Assembly (NCBI GenBank): GCA_014529385.2
Contig: CM043971.1
Location: 86,194,840-86,258,839, forward strand
DNA: 64,000 bases
From: Adiantum capillus-veneris
Taxonomy: Eukaryota > Streptophyta > Polypodiopsida > Polypodiales > Pteridaceae
Reading direction: 5' to 3'
This document shows positions 37,000-49,649 of this stretch, one piece after another. Below the pieces are notes generated by a model. That model saw nothing but the letters and a program-made list of their open reading frames with translations, was not told the origin of the DNA and did not search any database. The position numbers were made by a program, and so were the translations under genes. How positions within the stretch are numbered: position 1 is the stretch's first letter; every line of letters starts with the position of its first letter.

Positions 37000-38486
37000 A
37001 CTTGAATTGCTCTTGAAAGAGCTTTATGAAGGTGATTGGCTTCTTATTGGAAGCTACTTGAGTACTCTAACAAAACAGGATGATTGGTCTGAACAAGAAT
37101 TCAAGAGGATACACAGAAAAGCATATGGATACTTTTTGAGGGATGGTTACTTGTGGAAGCATCCTAAACAAAAGGGTGCTACACCACAACGGGTTATATG
37201 TAAAAAAGAGACTCAAGTAAAGCTCATGCAAGAGTTTCATGAGAGTCTATGGGCTGGACACAGGGGTGTGTGGGCAACCTTCTCCAAGTAAAGCTCATGC
37301 AAGAGTTTCATGAGAGTCTATGGGCTGGACACAGGGGTGTGTGGGCAACCTTCTCCAAGTTGAAAGAAAACTATTGGTGGAAGGGTATGTATAAAGATGT
37401 ATCTCAATTTGTAGAGTCATGTGTAACTTGTCAAATGTATTCAAATGTCCGACATCGTGATGGATTGCACCCTACATATCCACTAGCCATGCACTATAAA
37501 TGGGTTGTGGATCTAGTTACAATGCCTTTAGGACTCTGGCAGATGAGATACTTGGTTCTTGCACGAGAGGACCTAACTAATCAGGTTGAAGGAAGAGCAT
37601 TAAGAGCTAAAACCACAGAAGCTATGTGCAAATTCCTTCTTGATGAGGTGATTTGCCGTTATGGTTGTGTGGGAAAAATTACTGCAGATAGAGGTGAACT
37701 GGATGTCGAAGAAGCAAGGGAGTTCTTTTCTAGATTAGGAATCAAGCTTTCTCTTACTACAGCTTACAACCTGAAGGCAATGGAAAGAGTGAAAGAGGGC
37801 ATTCTCATATCATCAAAGCTTTGGCCAAGGCTTGTGAAGGAAGAGTTGATGAGTGGCCAAAACTGTTACCATATGCTTTATGGGCTGATCGTACAACACA
37901 TAGCTCAGTAACTGGATATATGCCTGCGGAGCTAATGTATGGTCAAAAGCCAGTGATGCCGATTGAAGATACAATTCCCACATGGAATGTACTACCTTGG
38001 CAAGAGGGGCTTAGCAGGGAAGATCTCCTTGCACTACGTATAAGGCAACTAGAAAGAAGACCTAGAGACATTGAAGCTGCAAAAGAACGACGCAAAAATG
38101 CAAGGTTGAAAAACAAGGACTACTTTGATAAGCGACATCGACTCAGGAGCAAAGCAATTGACAAAGGTGACTGGGTTTTAGTGTATGATAGTAGCCTTGA
38201 TAACCAGCACACAGTTATGCGTAAGTTCTCAAAACGATGGTTTGGACCGTATGTTGTAAAGCATGTGCATGAAAATGCTACTTACAGCTTGTCTGAACTA
38301 AATGGTACAGAAGTAAAGATTCCCATTGCGGGAAAAAGGATTAAAATGTTTAAGAGAAGAAGAGACAATGATCTAGAAGATGTTGATGAGGAAGAAGAGA
38401 AAAACACAGGTGCAGATCAAAGTGAATATGAAGCTCTAGAATCATCCAGTGAAGAAGAAAGCAAAGAAGATGTACAAGAGGTCTGA
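37000..38486 (+). pseudogene. Ty3 integrase of element C
   Basis: A zinc-binding part (HESLWAGHRGVWATF, SCVTCQMY) is followed by the core with VVDLVTMPLG, KITADRGELD and MERVKEG for the D, D, E residues. A frameshifted C-terminal part (37821-38486) reads RTTHSSVTGYMPAELMYG, KGDWVLVYDSS and KRWFGPYVVKHVHENATYSL (GPY/F module), ending in a long acidic tail. No chromodomain is visible. A perfect-looking 71-bp tandem duplication (37214-37355) lies at the zinc-binding part and shifts the frame. Confidence 0.88.
37214..37355 (+). repeat. 71-bp tandem duplication within the integrase of element C
   Basis: CAAGTAAAGCTCATGCAAGA at 37214 recurs at 37285, and the full 71 bases repeat without visible change. 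As 71 is not a multiple of three, the duplication itself breaks the frame. Confidence 0.95.
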
Positions 38487-38544
38487 TCTAACAAAGAGAC
38501 AACGTGGCACATACCGGAGGATGTGCAGGTTTAGAGGGGGTGGA

Positions 38545-39878
38545 TGTCGTGCTGTGGCACGTATATAGTGGGAACGGGCATTAAACGATTTATCTTGTGA
38601 CTTTTTGATGCATAAGTATACTTCATATAATACTCATATGCATAAATAAAAGCTTTCTACCATACGTTAGTATTACCTTTGAAGTAATATAAATGTACAT
38701 TACTATTAGAAAGTACTATAAGCAAGTATCAATGATTGTGCCTCTTTTTATCTGGGAAAAAAGCATTTGTATATTTCTTATAATATCTCAGCTATATCCT
38801 ATCATATATAAATTATTTTCTTCTTTCCATATTTATTTAATAATATAACCCTTCAATAATGCATACCTTCTTGGATACATACAAGAGGGAAAGGCCTACT
38901 ACAAGACTTTACGAAAAGGAAGATCCAAAGCTTCTTGGACCATCCCAATTTGAAAATCCCGACCTAAGGGCGTGGAGAAAAGGCCAAAACCAAGTCAAGC
39001 TCTTTTAGTAGGCCAATTTTGCCTTTTGAAGCATGCCAATCCAAGTTACAGGGAAAAGAGTGAAAAATCCTCTCACAACTACACTGCAAGAAGAGATGGT
39101 AAACAGGTGAATCAAGTGAAAAGAGGTAATCTTGGTGTTTTTTCATAAAATAAGATATTTGGAGGATAAAAGACACAAGCATGTGAATGTGACACCTCAA
39201 AGATGCCTTGAAGGACAAGACACACAAGTTGGGACCCCTGCTGGAGCCACACAGAAGATGCCTAGGTGGGGCCATATACATCATGCACCCACATGGAGCC
39301 TCAACGACCAAAAATGCTGAGTTTCATGATATTTTGAGTCCTAATATAGCCCATTCTAAGAAATATCCAAAGAACATTTGATTTGGGCTAACTCTTTAGC
39401 CTAATCAAGTGATTATGTAAAACATAACTCCCTCACCTATAAAAAGGGAAACCTTCTCTTCATTGGGGTAAGTTATGAGTGACTGAGAATAGCTCAATTC
39501 CATAGTGACACACTCATCTTAGTGTCACACTTTCTCTTGAAGAATGGCTGAAGTCTTGCCTCATCTTCTCTCTCCATTAAGGTGATGGCGATTGCTCTCA
39601 AGTAAGATATATGTTGCTAGTTTTACTTTCATTTGCATATCTAGTCCAATACTTGTCTCTAACTCTATCTCTATCTCTCATTATCTATCTTTAATACCAC
39701 CACCACACTTAGATCTATCTCTAATTTTATCTTACTCCTCCTTTGGTCTCTCTTGCTGTGTCCTAATTGTTTCATTGAAAGGTATTCAAGCAACAAGCTT
39801 GTCAATGTAATGGGTACAACCTTCTTGCGGGAAACAATTATGTGCACAAGGTTAGTAACCATATCTTCATCTTCCACA

Positions 39879-39931
<53 letters not shown>

Positions 39932-40732
39932 GTTCTCATTCTCTTTCACAAACTCTAGAATCTCCTTGCTACAGGTACTTCTCTCCCCGCAGTATCCTTA
40001 TTGCCTAAGGGCAACAATTGGGCTTGGGAGAGAAACTCTCTTCTTCTTCTCCTTTCACTTCTTTCACACCTTTATCTTTGAACATACTAAGTATATCATC
40101 GATGAATAACCATAATCCACATAGAGGCGATTTCTTTCATTTCCATTCTGTGCAATCTATTAGTGTCAACATTTGGATTAGTCGAAAGATTCACTTTCAA
40201 CAACACATAGTGTTTCTATTTGGTCCTGAAAGGCTCAACGAAATACTTCTCTCTCCAGATCCCATCATACTACCTATTATTGACTATAACTTCTCTTTTG
40301 ATGTGAGTGTGGTTATTTTATTATGAATCAAGAGGATTTGCACTTACAACTAATCCCCATTGCTAGACAAAACATATACATTATAGTAAGCACAAAGCTA
40401 CATTTCCAAAGAGCAATCCGTAGCTTATTTGGACAACAAAGATTAAATATCATTAACTCATCCATTAACCCTTTTAGCCTACCCATGATACGATATGATC
40501 GTAATCTCGATGTTTTCATTTTTGTTTTGTTTTGACTATCTTTCATGAGTTCTCTTTAGTATGTATGTGTTTGTAAGGGAAAGTGAGCGGCTTCTTTGTC
40601 TACATTTCTTCTTTAGCTCTAGAAGCTATGTTATCTACATCTTAGCTCCTTCTCATAACCCTTGAGCTTCCTCACAAACTTTCATAGCAAGAGGCCCGGT
40701 GCCTTCCTGGCACGACCGCCAACTTTTTGACA
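38545..40732 (+). repeat. 3' LTR of element C
   Basis: 2188 bp, matching the 5' LTR over its whole length with scattered substitutions and small indels. The main length difference is a CT run of more than 20 units at 39882-39928 where the 5' LTR has about 8. The copy of the small LTR ORF (40102-40535) is frameshifted near 40318. Confidence 0.95.
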
Positions 40733-40736
40733 CCGT

Positions 40737-41480
40737 GTTGGGATGTGGCCATCGAAGAATGACAGCGACCTTGTGAGTGTCCATCTTGATGCCAGAATAA
40801 GAGATCACATGACCGAGGTAATGTATCTCTGTTTTAAAGAAATCGCACTTGCTTTGCTTAGCATACAACGCGTGAGCTTGTAGCTGTTCAAACACTAATC
40901 GTAAGTGTTCTATGTCTTCATCTTCAGTCTTACTGTAAATGAGAATATTATCAAGGAAAACTACAACAAATTTTCCAAGATAGGGACATAAGACACTATC
41001 CATGAGTGTCATAAATGTAGCTGGAGCATTGATTAGACCAAAAGGCATTACCAAAAATTCAAAATGCCCAAACCGTGTTCTAAAGGCAGTTTTGGAGATA
41101 TCTTGCAATAGGATACGTACCTGGTGGTATCTTGAACGAAGATCTATTTTTGTATAGTATCTTGCCTCGTGGAGTTGATCAAATAACTCATCCACTCGCG
41201 GTAGAGGATACTTGTTCTTGATGGTTATCGCATTTAATCCACGATAATCTACGCACATGTGTATAGTACCATCTTTCTTTTTTACCTATAGAATTGGTGA
41301 TGCCTAAGGCGAAGTGCTAGGTCTAATGAAACCACGAGCAAGGTAGTCAACCAACTGACTCTCAACCTCCTTGGCTTCTTTACCACTCATATGATAAGGT
41401 GGTTTACTCACCGGTTTAGTGCCTGGCAAGGCATCTATGCCATGCTGCACATCATGTGTAGGGGTAAACCCGGTGGTAAA
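40737..41480 (-). pseudogene. Ty3 reverse transcriptase of element B
   Basis: Contains [53 protein letters not shown] and [13 protein letters not shown]. The catalytic box reads FLDNI (about 40940-40957), so the second aspartate of the usual FLDD/YLDD pair is asparagine. That change alone should abolish polymerisation. Upstream, 41260-41480 holds the expected preceding part (primer-grip region) in broken frames. The left end is the insertion site of element C (target bases CCGT at 40733-40736). Confidence 0.9.
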
Positions 41481-41563
41481 TCACTTGAGATTACATCACT
41501 ATACTCCGTGAGTAAGTGAGTCAGTTTTTGCCGTGCAAAAGGAGAAAGTAAACTAGAGTTATG

Positions 41564-42350
41564 CTAGGATGGAGAATCTTGTAATTCCTGTAATGTTTGT
41601 TTTACAACAGTTGCACGTTGCTCCATAGAATTAAAATTGAGAGCACTTTGCTCGTTAGATTTGTTAACACTTTGTTTATCAGTAGAATTCATTGCACTTT
41701 GCATACCATTACTAGAATTCATTTCACTTTGCTTACCATTACTAAAAGTCATTGCACTTTGCATACCATTACTAGAATTCACCGCACTTTGCTCTTGAGA
41801 ATTCACAAGACTTAGAGACAAGCAGTAACACAAAAAGACTTCATCTATTAAATTTGCTTTCTGAAAAATAGAAAGCTCGGCTGTACATATAAGAGGTGCA
41901 GATGGTATATTTTTCTCACCAAGCAAAAGCACATGTTTACCATTGGCCATAAAGGATAAGGAGTTGTGTTCATAACTAGTGTGCAATGTGTTTCCTAAAC
42001 CATCCTAAAATTACATCAGTACGGTCCATGTTCATAACTTGGAAGTCAAGGGTCATCGTATGATCTTGAACAATAAGCTCAACCCCTTGAACTACAATGT
42101 CCCATACTTCTTTATCATTCCCAGACATCTGCTCCACCACATACTTGTGAGAGCAGGGAGTCTGTGTAAGCTTCGATTTCTTGACTAGCTTATAGTTCAA
42201 GAAGTTATGAGTTGCACCATCATCCACTAAAATACGAACACGTTGTCCGTTAATATTTCCATGCATGCGAATCAAATCATGGGGGCCAAAGGTGGGCTGC
42301 CACATTGAAGCAGACACACAACACTTGTGCTTTTCTTCCATATGAAGAAC
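41564..42350 (-). pseudogene. Ty3 aspartic protease and linker of element B
   Basis: RVRILVDDGATHNFLNYKLVKK is the active-site part (near 42175-42250), followed by TLDFQVMNMDRTDVILGW. 41564-41986 continues with HVLLLGEKNIPSAPLICTAEL and EVFLCYCLSLS. After that come four imperfect repeats of a SNGMQSAMNSS-type unit (41640-41800). These repeats are absent from element A and are coded by a short minisatellite. Confidence 0.82.
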
Positions 42351-42359
42351 CTCTACAGC

Positions 42360-43533
42360 ACAATATTTAGGAGATGAATCTAATGTGAGGCGTTGCACCA
42401 TGTGCATGGTCTTTTCTTTCTTGCAAAAGAGGACAATCTTTCTTGTTATGTTGGTCCGAAAGACATCTAAAACACAAATTGTGTTTCTTTGCACGCTCAA
42501 AATCAGCAGTACTGAGAGACCCACGCGGAGTATCTTGTGATTGCTTAGGCTTCTTGTGGACGTGGAGAGGTAAATTGTCTCTTATTCCTCTTGGAACGTG
42601 TGGGAGATCTACCTCGCCATTGGCTTTTAGCCACATTAGTCTTAGCAAAATTATTCTTAGAGTAAGGAACATTTCCTTTCCTCTCTTGGCCATCATCATA
42701 TCTTTGTGCATGACTAATGGCTTCTTGCAAAGTTTTTGGATGTTGGGTCTTGACATGAAGAAGATAGTCTTTGTCAAGACCCCTATTAAAACCCCGTATC
42801 TTTTGGAATTCATCGAGACCTTTTAGTTTTAATATGATTTTTTGATACTTTGAAAGGTATTGTGTGAGAGAGAGGCCAGACATGCGGCATGCATCCCATG
42901 CTAACCAATTCTTATCTTCTTTATTGGAGTCCAAAAACTCTTCGGAGAAAGAAGCTTGAAACGTAGCCCAAGACGGAGGACGAGCATCTATTGGAAATGT
43001 CATCCACCACTTATAGGCCTTGCCTTTAAGAGATAAACTTGTTTCCATAGCCGTCTTTATATCCGGGGTGTGTCTCAATCTATGAATTTGTGTAAGAACG
43101 TATTGATCGCATCCTTGTTGCGATCATGCTCTTCCCCGTGAAACTCAGGAATGGTGATATTATTAAGTAATGCATTGCTACCTTCTGCATCTTCTGCAGC
43201 ACTTGTCTCTTGGACTCCTTGAGTCGTGCAAGCTTGGTTCCCTTGAACCGTACCACTTATGGCTCCTGGAGCTGTCTGTGAATTCATAAATTTCAGAAGT
43301 AACTCTGTAAGATTGGTAACATTTGCATTGAATGCAGAGAGGTTTCTTTCATGTACGATTTGGTGATGTTCCAAAGTCTTGAAAGAAGCCATATCTACAA
43401 GCCCATGATCTCCTAGATCATCATCATCATGCATATTAGTGTCAACAGCACCCATGGTGCCCTGATTTTGATGTACGTGCTCAAAATCAAACGTATGTGT
43501 AAGTGGGATATCCTCACTGGGCATGGTAAACAC
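42360..43533 (-). pseudogene. Ty3 gag of element B
   Basis: ATG at 43531-43533 opens MFTMPSEDIPLTHTFDFEHV, with a frame change near 43080. The second part has KAYKWWMTFPIDARPPSWATF, EEFLDSNKEDKNWLAWDACR and LTQYLSKYQKIIL, the usual retrotransposon gag domain. A third stretch has an intact CCHC zinc knuckle (LCFRCLSDQHNKKDCPLLQ, about 42430-42480). Gag forms the particle shell and packages RNA. At least two frameshifts break it. Confidence 0.88.
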
Positions 43534-46500
43534 ACACTAATGCAAAGAGAGAAAAAGAAATGACAACTTGTACCTTGAGAAATTGAAGTCATTGTGTTTT
43601 GTATGCTCTGCGATTTGCGTTGCATGCGAACCTCGCCTTGCGAGAATTTGAGTGCTTCACTTTTCGTTCCTTGCAATAACTCCTTTGATGATTCTTCACA
43701 AAAAATCATCGTCTTTGTGAAGGCTTTTCTTCACTTTGGAGCTATCTCCTTCAGGAACAACGAATTTTTGGAGGAAAACTTGCCTTCCTCCAAGAAGTGA
43801 AAAGTAAGGGTAAAGCTACTTTCTTGAAGTTTGAAGCTTTCCCTTTCCTTCTAGTTTTCCTTTCAAGACAAGTAGACTATCTTTCCTTGTTATACACAAC
43901 AAGGGCCAATAGATTGATGGTAAAGTGTTGGCCTCTTACCCTCATGGGGTGTGTTCAACCCTCCTTCATGCAAGGATTAAGCGGGACTTCTTACGCGCGT
44001 AGCCAACGGAAGCCTTCGGAGCCTTGGTGCCGTCGAGTTGCCGATCGAGTTTGCCTTGGTCGCCCGCCTTAGTCGCGCACATTTACGAGAGTCTAAGTAT
44101 CATAGCTATTACACTATGTGAGTGCTCAGTTTCTCATCACATTAAGCTTGCTTTTCTCAAATTTCAGCCTCAACCATTGCCAACATACCTTTCTCTCCTA
44201 GCCCTCATGAATTGTTAGTTGCCATCCTTAAATCCGTAATATTCAAGCCTCAAGATTCATTGATCAAATCAACATAGAGCAAGTAGAATTTTTCATTTAG
44301 TCCCATAGGTCTAAGATAATTCTTAATGATGAGAATGTTACTTTGGGAATAGGACAATTATTTTGGGGGACTTTTATGTGGTGGTATGCTATACAGCTTA
44401 TTGATCAAAGAGGATATGGTTCTTTCTTTGGCTGTGTTCAGGGGCGTGCACACACACACACACACACACTCGATATTCTGTCTGCCTTGGTCCCAATCTA
44501 CCTCTTGCACCCTCGTGCTCTCCTCTCAATTATACACACTCGTATCCTACTGCAACTGTTTCATACCGTGATAAGGGCAGAATCTGCACATTTAAAGCGT
44601 TTAACTAAGGATGGAGCTTGACCCAAATCTCCAAGATCTGAAAATATCTTCAATTTGGCATCTCGAGTTTTAACCAATATACCACTTTAGGCTGTTTTGG
44701 TACTTGAACAACAGGCATATACTGACAAGTTTGATCTTTAATTTGGTTGCCCCTATGACCATGATGTTTTATGCAAGATAAGTGCTTGTCATAAGAATGC
44801 AAAATAATATCGAAATTTGGACATACTGTTTGTTTTTGGATATGGAAAGTTGGTAATGGCATGGTATCATTGGCATATAGATACCAAAATGTGCCACTAT
44901 GATAACATGATTGGGGTTTATTGATCATGGGACGTTAATTGTTGTCGACAAAAATCCAGTTCTTGAAGCTAGGAAAATGGGGGTTGATTCTCTACCATCC
45001 ATAATATACTATGGACTTTCCCATATTGATGGGATTTTCTGATACTGATGCATATTCCTAACTTTGATATTGTACTCCCTCTAAGTGGTACTCTCTCTAA
45101 GATGGTAATGGCATCTTGGTATTATAGTTGAAATTTTCATAGCTTTTAAAGCTGAACACTCATCTCTTTCTTTGACATAGAAGTTTACATTCTTGTAGAT
45201 TAAGATTTTTATGGGTTTTGAGCTAAAAATAGCACTTTCTTTTGGGAATGGAAATTTCAAAAGCTTTTTGAGGAGGAAATTTTGTTATATAGTGATATAT
45301 CTGTATATGCAGGAACTCAATATTGATGAAGGTACTTAAGTATATAGTAGTAAAATCACATCTGTAAAAGTACTTTTTCATGCTATCCTTTGTTGATGGA
45401 TAAAGGATTTTTTTTTGAAAATTATTTGCAAATTATCTAATGATGGTAAAAAGAGCCTTAATCCTCATGTGGGTGTGGCATGAATGATGTACATTTTTGC
45501 GTTGAACTAATCTGACCATACTCATTATGGAGTTACCACATGGTGTAGCAAATAGGATCGTGATTAAACAATAGCATGCTTTTGTAGTTTATGGTATGTA
45601 CTGGTTTTTCCTACAATATCTACTGGTTTAAGGGGCAATTTCATTATGATAATGGTGCTGTAACTAATGTGGTGCTTTATGAGTTTTCAGCTCTGTATAA
45701 ACATAATTGGGTTAAGGTCCTTGGTTGAATGGAAAAAACATATATTGTAATGGTATTTTAGCATGATTTTTTCCCTTCCACTGGTGGGGTTGCTGTTAAA
45801 CGTCGTGATTACTGTAGGTTTTTTTGGGCGTATGAGGTACTGGTTGTTGCCGTTGAAAATCTCTGAAAACTGGTTTTTTTTTTTTGGAGGACTGCTCTAT
45901 GTCAAACATTGGATTTTTTTAGGGGATTGTGTTGCCACTTTATGTAGCATGGCAAGTACTATGTCGACAGCTACTAGACATGCTTTGAGGAGCTTAATGA
46001 GCATCAAAATCCCTTGTGATTTACTTGCTACTCTCGCTTTTACATAGGTTTTTTAGCACTATCATAGAGAAGCCTTGATAGGCCTCGCATATTGATTGGC
46101 TATGGGTACATACATGGATGATGGTGTGTTCCTATCCTACTGCGCATTGTTTTAGGTTGGGTGTGGTACATACATAGCTTATGGTGCTTTGTTGTCTTAC
46201 TGCGCATTGTTATGGGTTCTTAGGCATGTTGGGCCTGATTGCATAATATTGTAGTACTTGGTCTTTACTTTGGGTTGACATTACAGTTTCTGCATTCTTT
46301 TGGGCGGATGTTACTCCTTTTTGTAGCTTTGGATATTGATGTTAAGCATGGTATATCTTTTCTTAAAAATTCATGGATTCGGCTCAAGGCCTGGCTTATA
46401 TCAAGGCTCCGTGCTACTTGGAGTGCTTAAGAAAAGTGAATACAGATTTTTGGATAATTTGGAGTTCATTTACCAAGATGGGTATCTGACCTAATAACAA

Positions 46501-47107
46501 ACTTAAACAGGCTTGATACTATATAAGAACTTTAAAATGGAACTTTTTTAAGAAAAACTTCTTTTGATGGAACTGACATAACTGATAAAATTGATAAAAA
46601 TAATAATAAAAAAGGGGGGATTCAGACACTTGGATTAGAAGGGGTGATGGCCTTCTAATCAAAATGACACTCCTTTACTGAAAACTTTGGGATTTTTGTA
46701 AAAAAAAGAGAAAACATTTTTCATAAATATGGACTTAGCTGGTAAGTTTTTTTAAAAAGTTTGTAAGATGGACATGGATAGCAACGGGTATAGTCCATTG
46801 ATACCTATAAAACACATCCAAGGCTAACATATCTGTCGTTTTGTTTGGATGGATGCAGGTAAGGACTCTATCTTATCTTGGAAAGTTTTTCTTTTTGGCT
46901 AGCAAGCTGTCCAACACTAGATTACACATATCTACTGCTTGAAAAGTTTTTTTATTAAACTATATATTGGAATGATGCTTCATTCCTACAATCATTGTAC
47001 AAAATTGATTCTAAGACCGAATGGTTTTGTCCTTATCATCTCCTTTGTGTAAAAGCTAGTTGTCTTTTGATAAGTTCAATTATGTCTTATTATCTATAAT
47101 AGAACAG

Positions 47108-47171
<64 letters not shown>

Positions 47172-48690
47172 CTTGTCATATGAAGGCACCTATGGATGTA
47201 TTTTCTGTAATCTTCAACCTAAGGGTTGTTGCCAAAGGCATACTTGGGTATGGACCACATGTTCTGATCCTTTTTGAACAGATTTGAATGCATAAATAAG
47301 AGGGACATGTATGACAACTACGGATTCCGTCCTATATTTGCATTCCATGCCTAAACAAAATGCTAATATATATATATTTTTGCATGATGGCTGTAGGTAA
47401 GGATTCTGACTTCTTTGATCAATGGATTCAAATGATGCTCTACCATTTGTGTAGGAAATTTTGCCGCTACTTTAGTTTTTACTTCTTAGATGTATTAGAA
47501 CATCCAAATTTCATCTCAAATGTAATTTTTTAAAAAAAATGTTTGTACTCATTTTTATTGATCTTTGTCAATTCTCTTTTTGAATCATATGCTTCAAGTT
47601 GTGAATAAAATATATGATTAATAGTTCAACACACACACACACACACACACACACACTCATAACATGGAATGATCTGGAGGAATCACTGGAATGGTGTCGG
47701 GTTATACACAAATTCCATTAAAACCTTAAAATAACATTACTCCACAGTAGCTTTTTTACTGGCATTCTCAAGGTCAAAATTTCATACTAGCAATATTTCC
47801 AAGACATTTCTTGGTTTTATTCATGAATATAACTGTACATGATGGTGTATGAAGAAAAATTCTATCTCAGGAAGTTCTTTGGCCACCATTTTTTCCTCCG
47901 ACAGCATGTGAACACGGTCTTCACTCGATTTGGATGATGAAGATGATATGATGTAATTTCAAAGCTTAAAATAGGCTTTTTCTCCCCTTCTTGTATTCCG
48001 TGTGCTTTGAATTTTCATAATGTTGTAATATTCCCTTTAAGACATATTTAGGAATTTTGGGAATTATTGAAGTCCCATTTTTTATAATTCTAATACAAAA
48101 ACCTGGTATTTTTGTGTATTTGGAGATGTCATCTATTTTTGGGCACACTCAATGTCCCATTAAAATATATCCCTTGACACATATCTATAGGGGTGTCTGC
48201 ATTTAAACACATAGGTACATACATCAATTGCAAGGACATCAAAAGTGTGAGGGATGCATGGCACTAAACTTAATTTGTATTATACAACATTCTTCATGTG
48301 AAATAAGTGCTTTAAATTAATAGCACAATTTTGAAACATTAAGGTTAAATCTTTGGCTATATCAATAATACCCAATTTTTTTCTAAAATACTCAAGAATG
48401 AATTTCAGAATTGAAGGGGTTCTCAAAAGAGTGTGGTGTCTAGAAACACCAAGATAAAAAATAAAATCCAATTGAAATAATAATATGATATCCAAGTATT
48501 TTAGAATTCATCCTTAGGAAAGATAAACTCCATCCAATGACTATAAATACATTCTCAAACATTGTGTATTCTCATGAGTTGCTCCAACAAAATACTATGC
48601 CAAGAGGCCTATTTACAAAACCTTTTATCTATGAATTTTTTCAAGCTATAAACTACTATCTATAACATTCTTTTTCTACAATTCTCATTA
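43534..48690. other. Long gene-free stretch; possible leader of element B at its left end
   Basis: 43534 to about 44100 may include the untranslated leader of B, but no LTR like that at 27974-28122 was found. The rest is AT-rich with poly-T runs and no convincing gene. AC runs occur at 44449-44469, 47110-47170 and 47631-47656. A two-copy 60-bp duplication (GGTACATACAT at 46105 and 46165, CTTACTGCGCATTGTT and similar) lies at about 46099-46217. Confidence 0.5.
47110..47170. repeat. (CA)n microsatellite
   Basis: Pure CA run of about 30 units. Confidence 0.95.
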
Positions 48691-48998
48691 GTCTGGCCCC
48701 ACATGGTACTGCTACACTAACATATGGAGGCAAAGCTTGAACTTAAGTTTGAGCCTACAAAATAAATGTCAATCTCTTGTTGGATACACAGAGTTTATGA
48801 GTCTCACCTAGCATATGTAGCTACTACACTAGGATACGACATAAGTCTGACCCCACATGATACTGCTACACTAACATATGGAGAAAATTCTTGAACTTAA
48901 GTTTGAGCCTACAATATAAATGTTAATCTCTTGTTAGACACAAAGAGTTTATGAGTTGCACCTAGCATATGTAATTTATACACTAGGATATGAAATTT
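48691..48998 (+). repeat. 154-bp tandem duplication carrying the CTTAAG palindrome arm
   Basis: GTCTGGCCCCACATGGTACT at 48691 recurs with small changes at 48845. Each copy includes CTTGAACTTAAGTTTGAGCC, the same phrase that marks every monomer of the array at 52220-63200, which makes these outlying relatives of that satellite. Weaker single copies occur near 50240 and 50375. Confidence 0.8.
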
Positions 48999-49649
48999 TG
49001 AGCCTCACTTGGAATTGCTCAGCTAGGGGTCTATGCCAAGGACTTTTTTGGTTGAGACTTATATACTAGTGCTTTACTAGCTCTCCTGGTTAACCTTGAG
49101 CTTTATTTTTAGACTCGACGGTGTTTTTGACATTCTTGTCTCACCAAAACCAAACTTGCTAGCCCTTACTATATTTTCATAATAGTTAATTCCTTAATCT
49201 TGCTATAATTTTTGGATGGAACTCTAAATAGAAAAGACATTCTTTGTGATGAATTCTGTCTGATTAGTGAGGCTCAAACTCAATTTTGATCCTCCCATAA
49301 TGTGTTAATGATAGATGTGCATAGATGCCACTCAAATCAACAATTGATTCTAAGAAAAGTATTTGGAAACCCACTATTTGAATAGTATCACATAACAACT
49401 TTCACAAAATAATATACCATATTACAATTCAATGCTTTTAGATAAAGACACAATATAGTCTAGCTAAAATAATGTTTCAAGAACCTTAAGTTTCACAATT
49501 GATCAATTCAATATGAGTTTCTACCTTTCACACTTTGTGAGTTTGTTGGTACATGAGAATTGCATGCATCATAAAACTTGGTATCCTAGATACTCTTAGA
49601 AACATTCCTTGACATACTACTGGCTATACCTCATCATTTGATTGTACAC

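Larger units (their letters stand above)
30290..40732 (+). mobile_element. Ty3 element C with 2.2-kb LTRs, inserted in element B
   Basis: Two long direct repeats (30290-32464 and 38545-40732) beginning TGTTGTGCTG / TGTCGTGCTG and ending TTTTTGACA enclose gag, protease, reverse transcriptase, RNase H and integrase in that order. A polypurine tract (AGAGGGGG, about 38533-38540) precedes the 3' LTR. TCGT on the left and CCGT on the right of the element are a target duplication with one change. The element cuts the reverse transcriptase/RNase H junction of element B. Stops and frameshifts in gag, pol and integrase show that this copy is no longer autonomous. Confidence 0.95.
27974..43533 (-). mobile_element. 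Ty3 chromovirus B, split by element C
   Basis: The minus-strand order is gag (43533-42360), protease (42524-41564), reverse transcriptase (41480-40737), interruption by C at 30290-40732, RNase H (30259-29650), integrase with chromodomain (29601-28123) and 3' LTR (28122-27974). The split is exact: the protein motif runs WPHPN before C and resumes at the ELQ and GMARFYRQYI segment after it. Gag, protease and pol carry several frameshifts, and a catalytic residue of the reverse transcriptase is changed. No 5' LTR was recognised beyond 43533. Confidence 0.9.

Noticed and set aside
45763-46430. Hydrophobic open frames in the AT-rich 45-46 kb region
   Set aside because: The hydrophobicity follows from poly-T runs; no motif, and the interval includes a simple 60-bp duplication.
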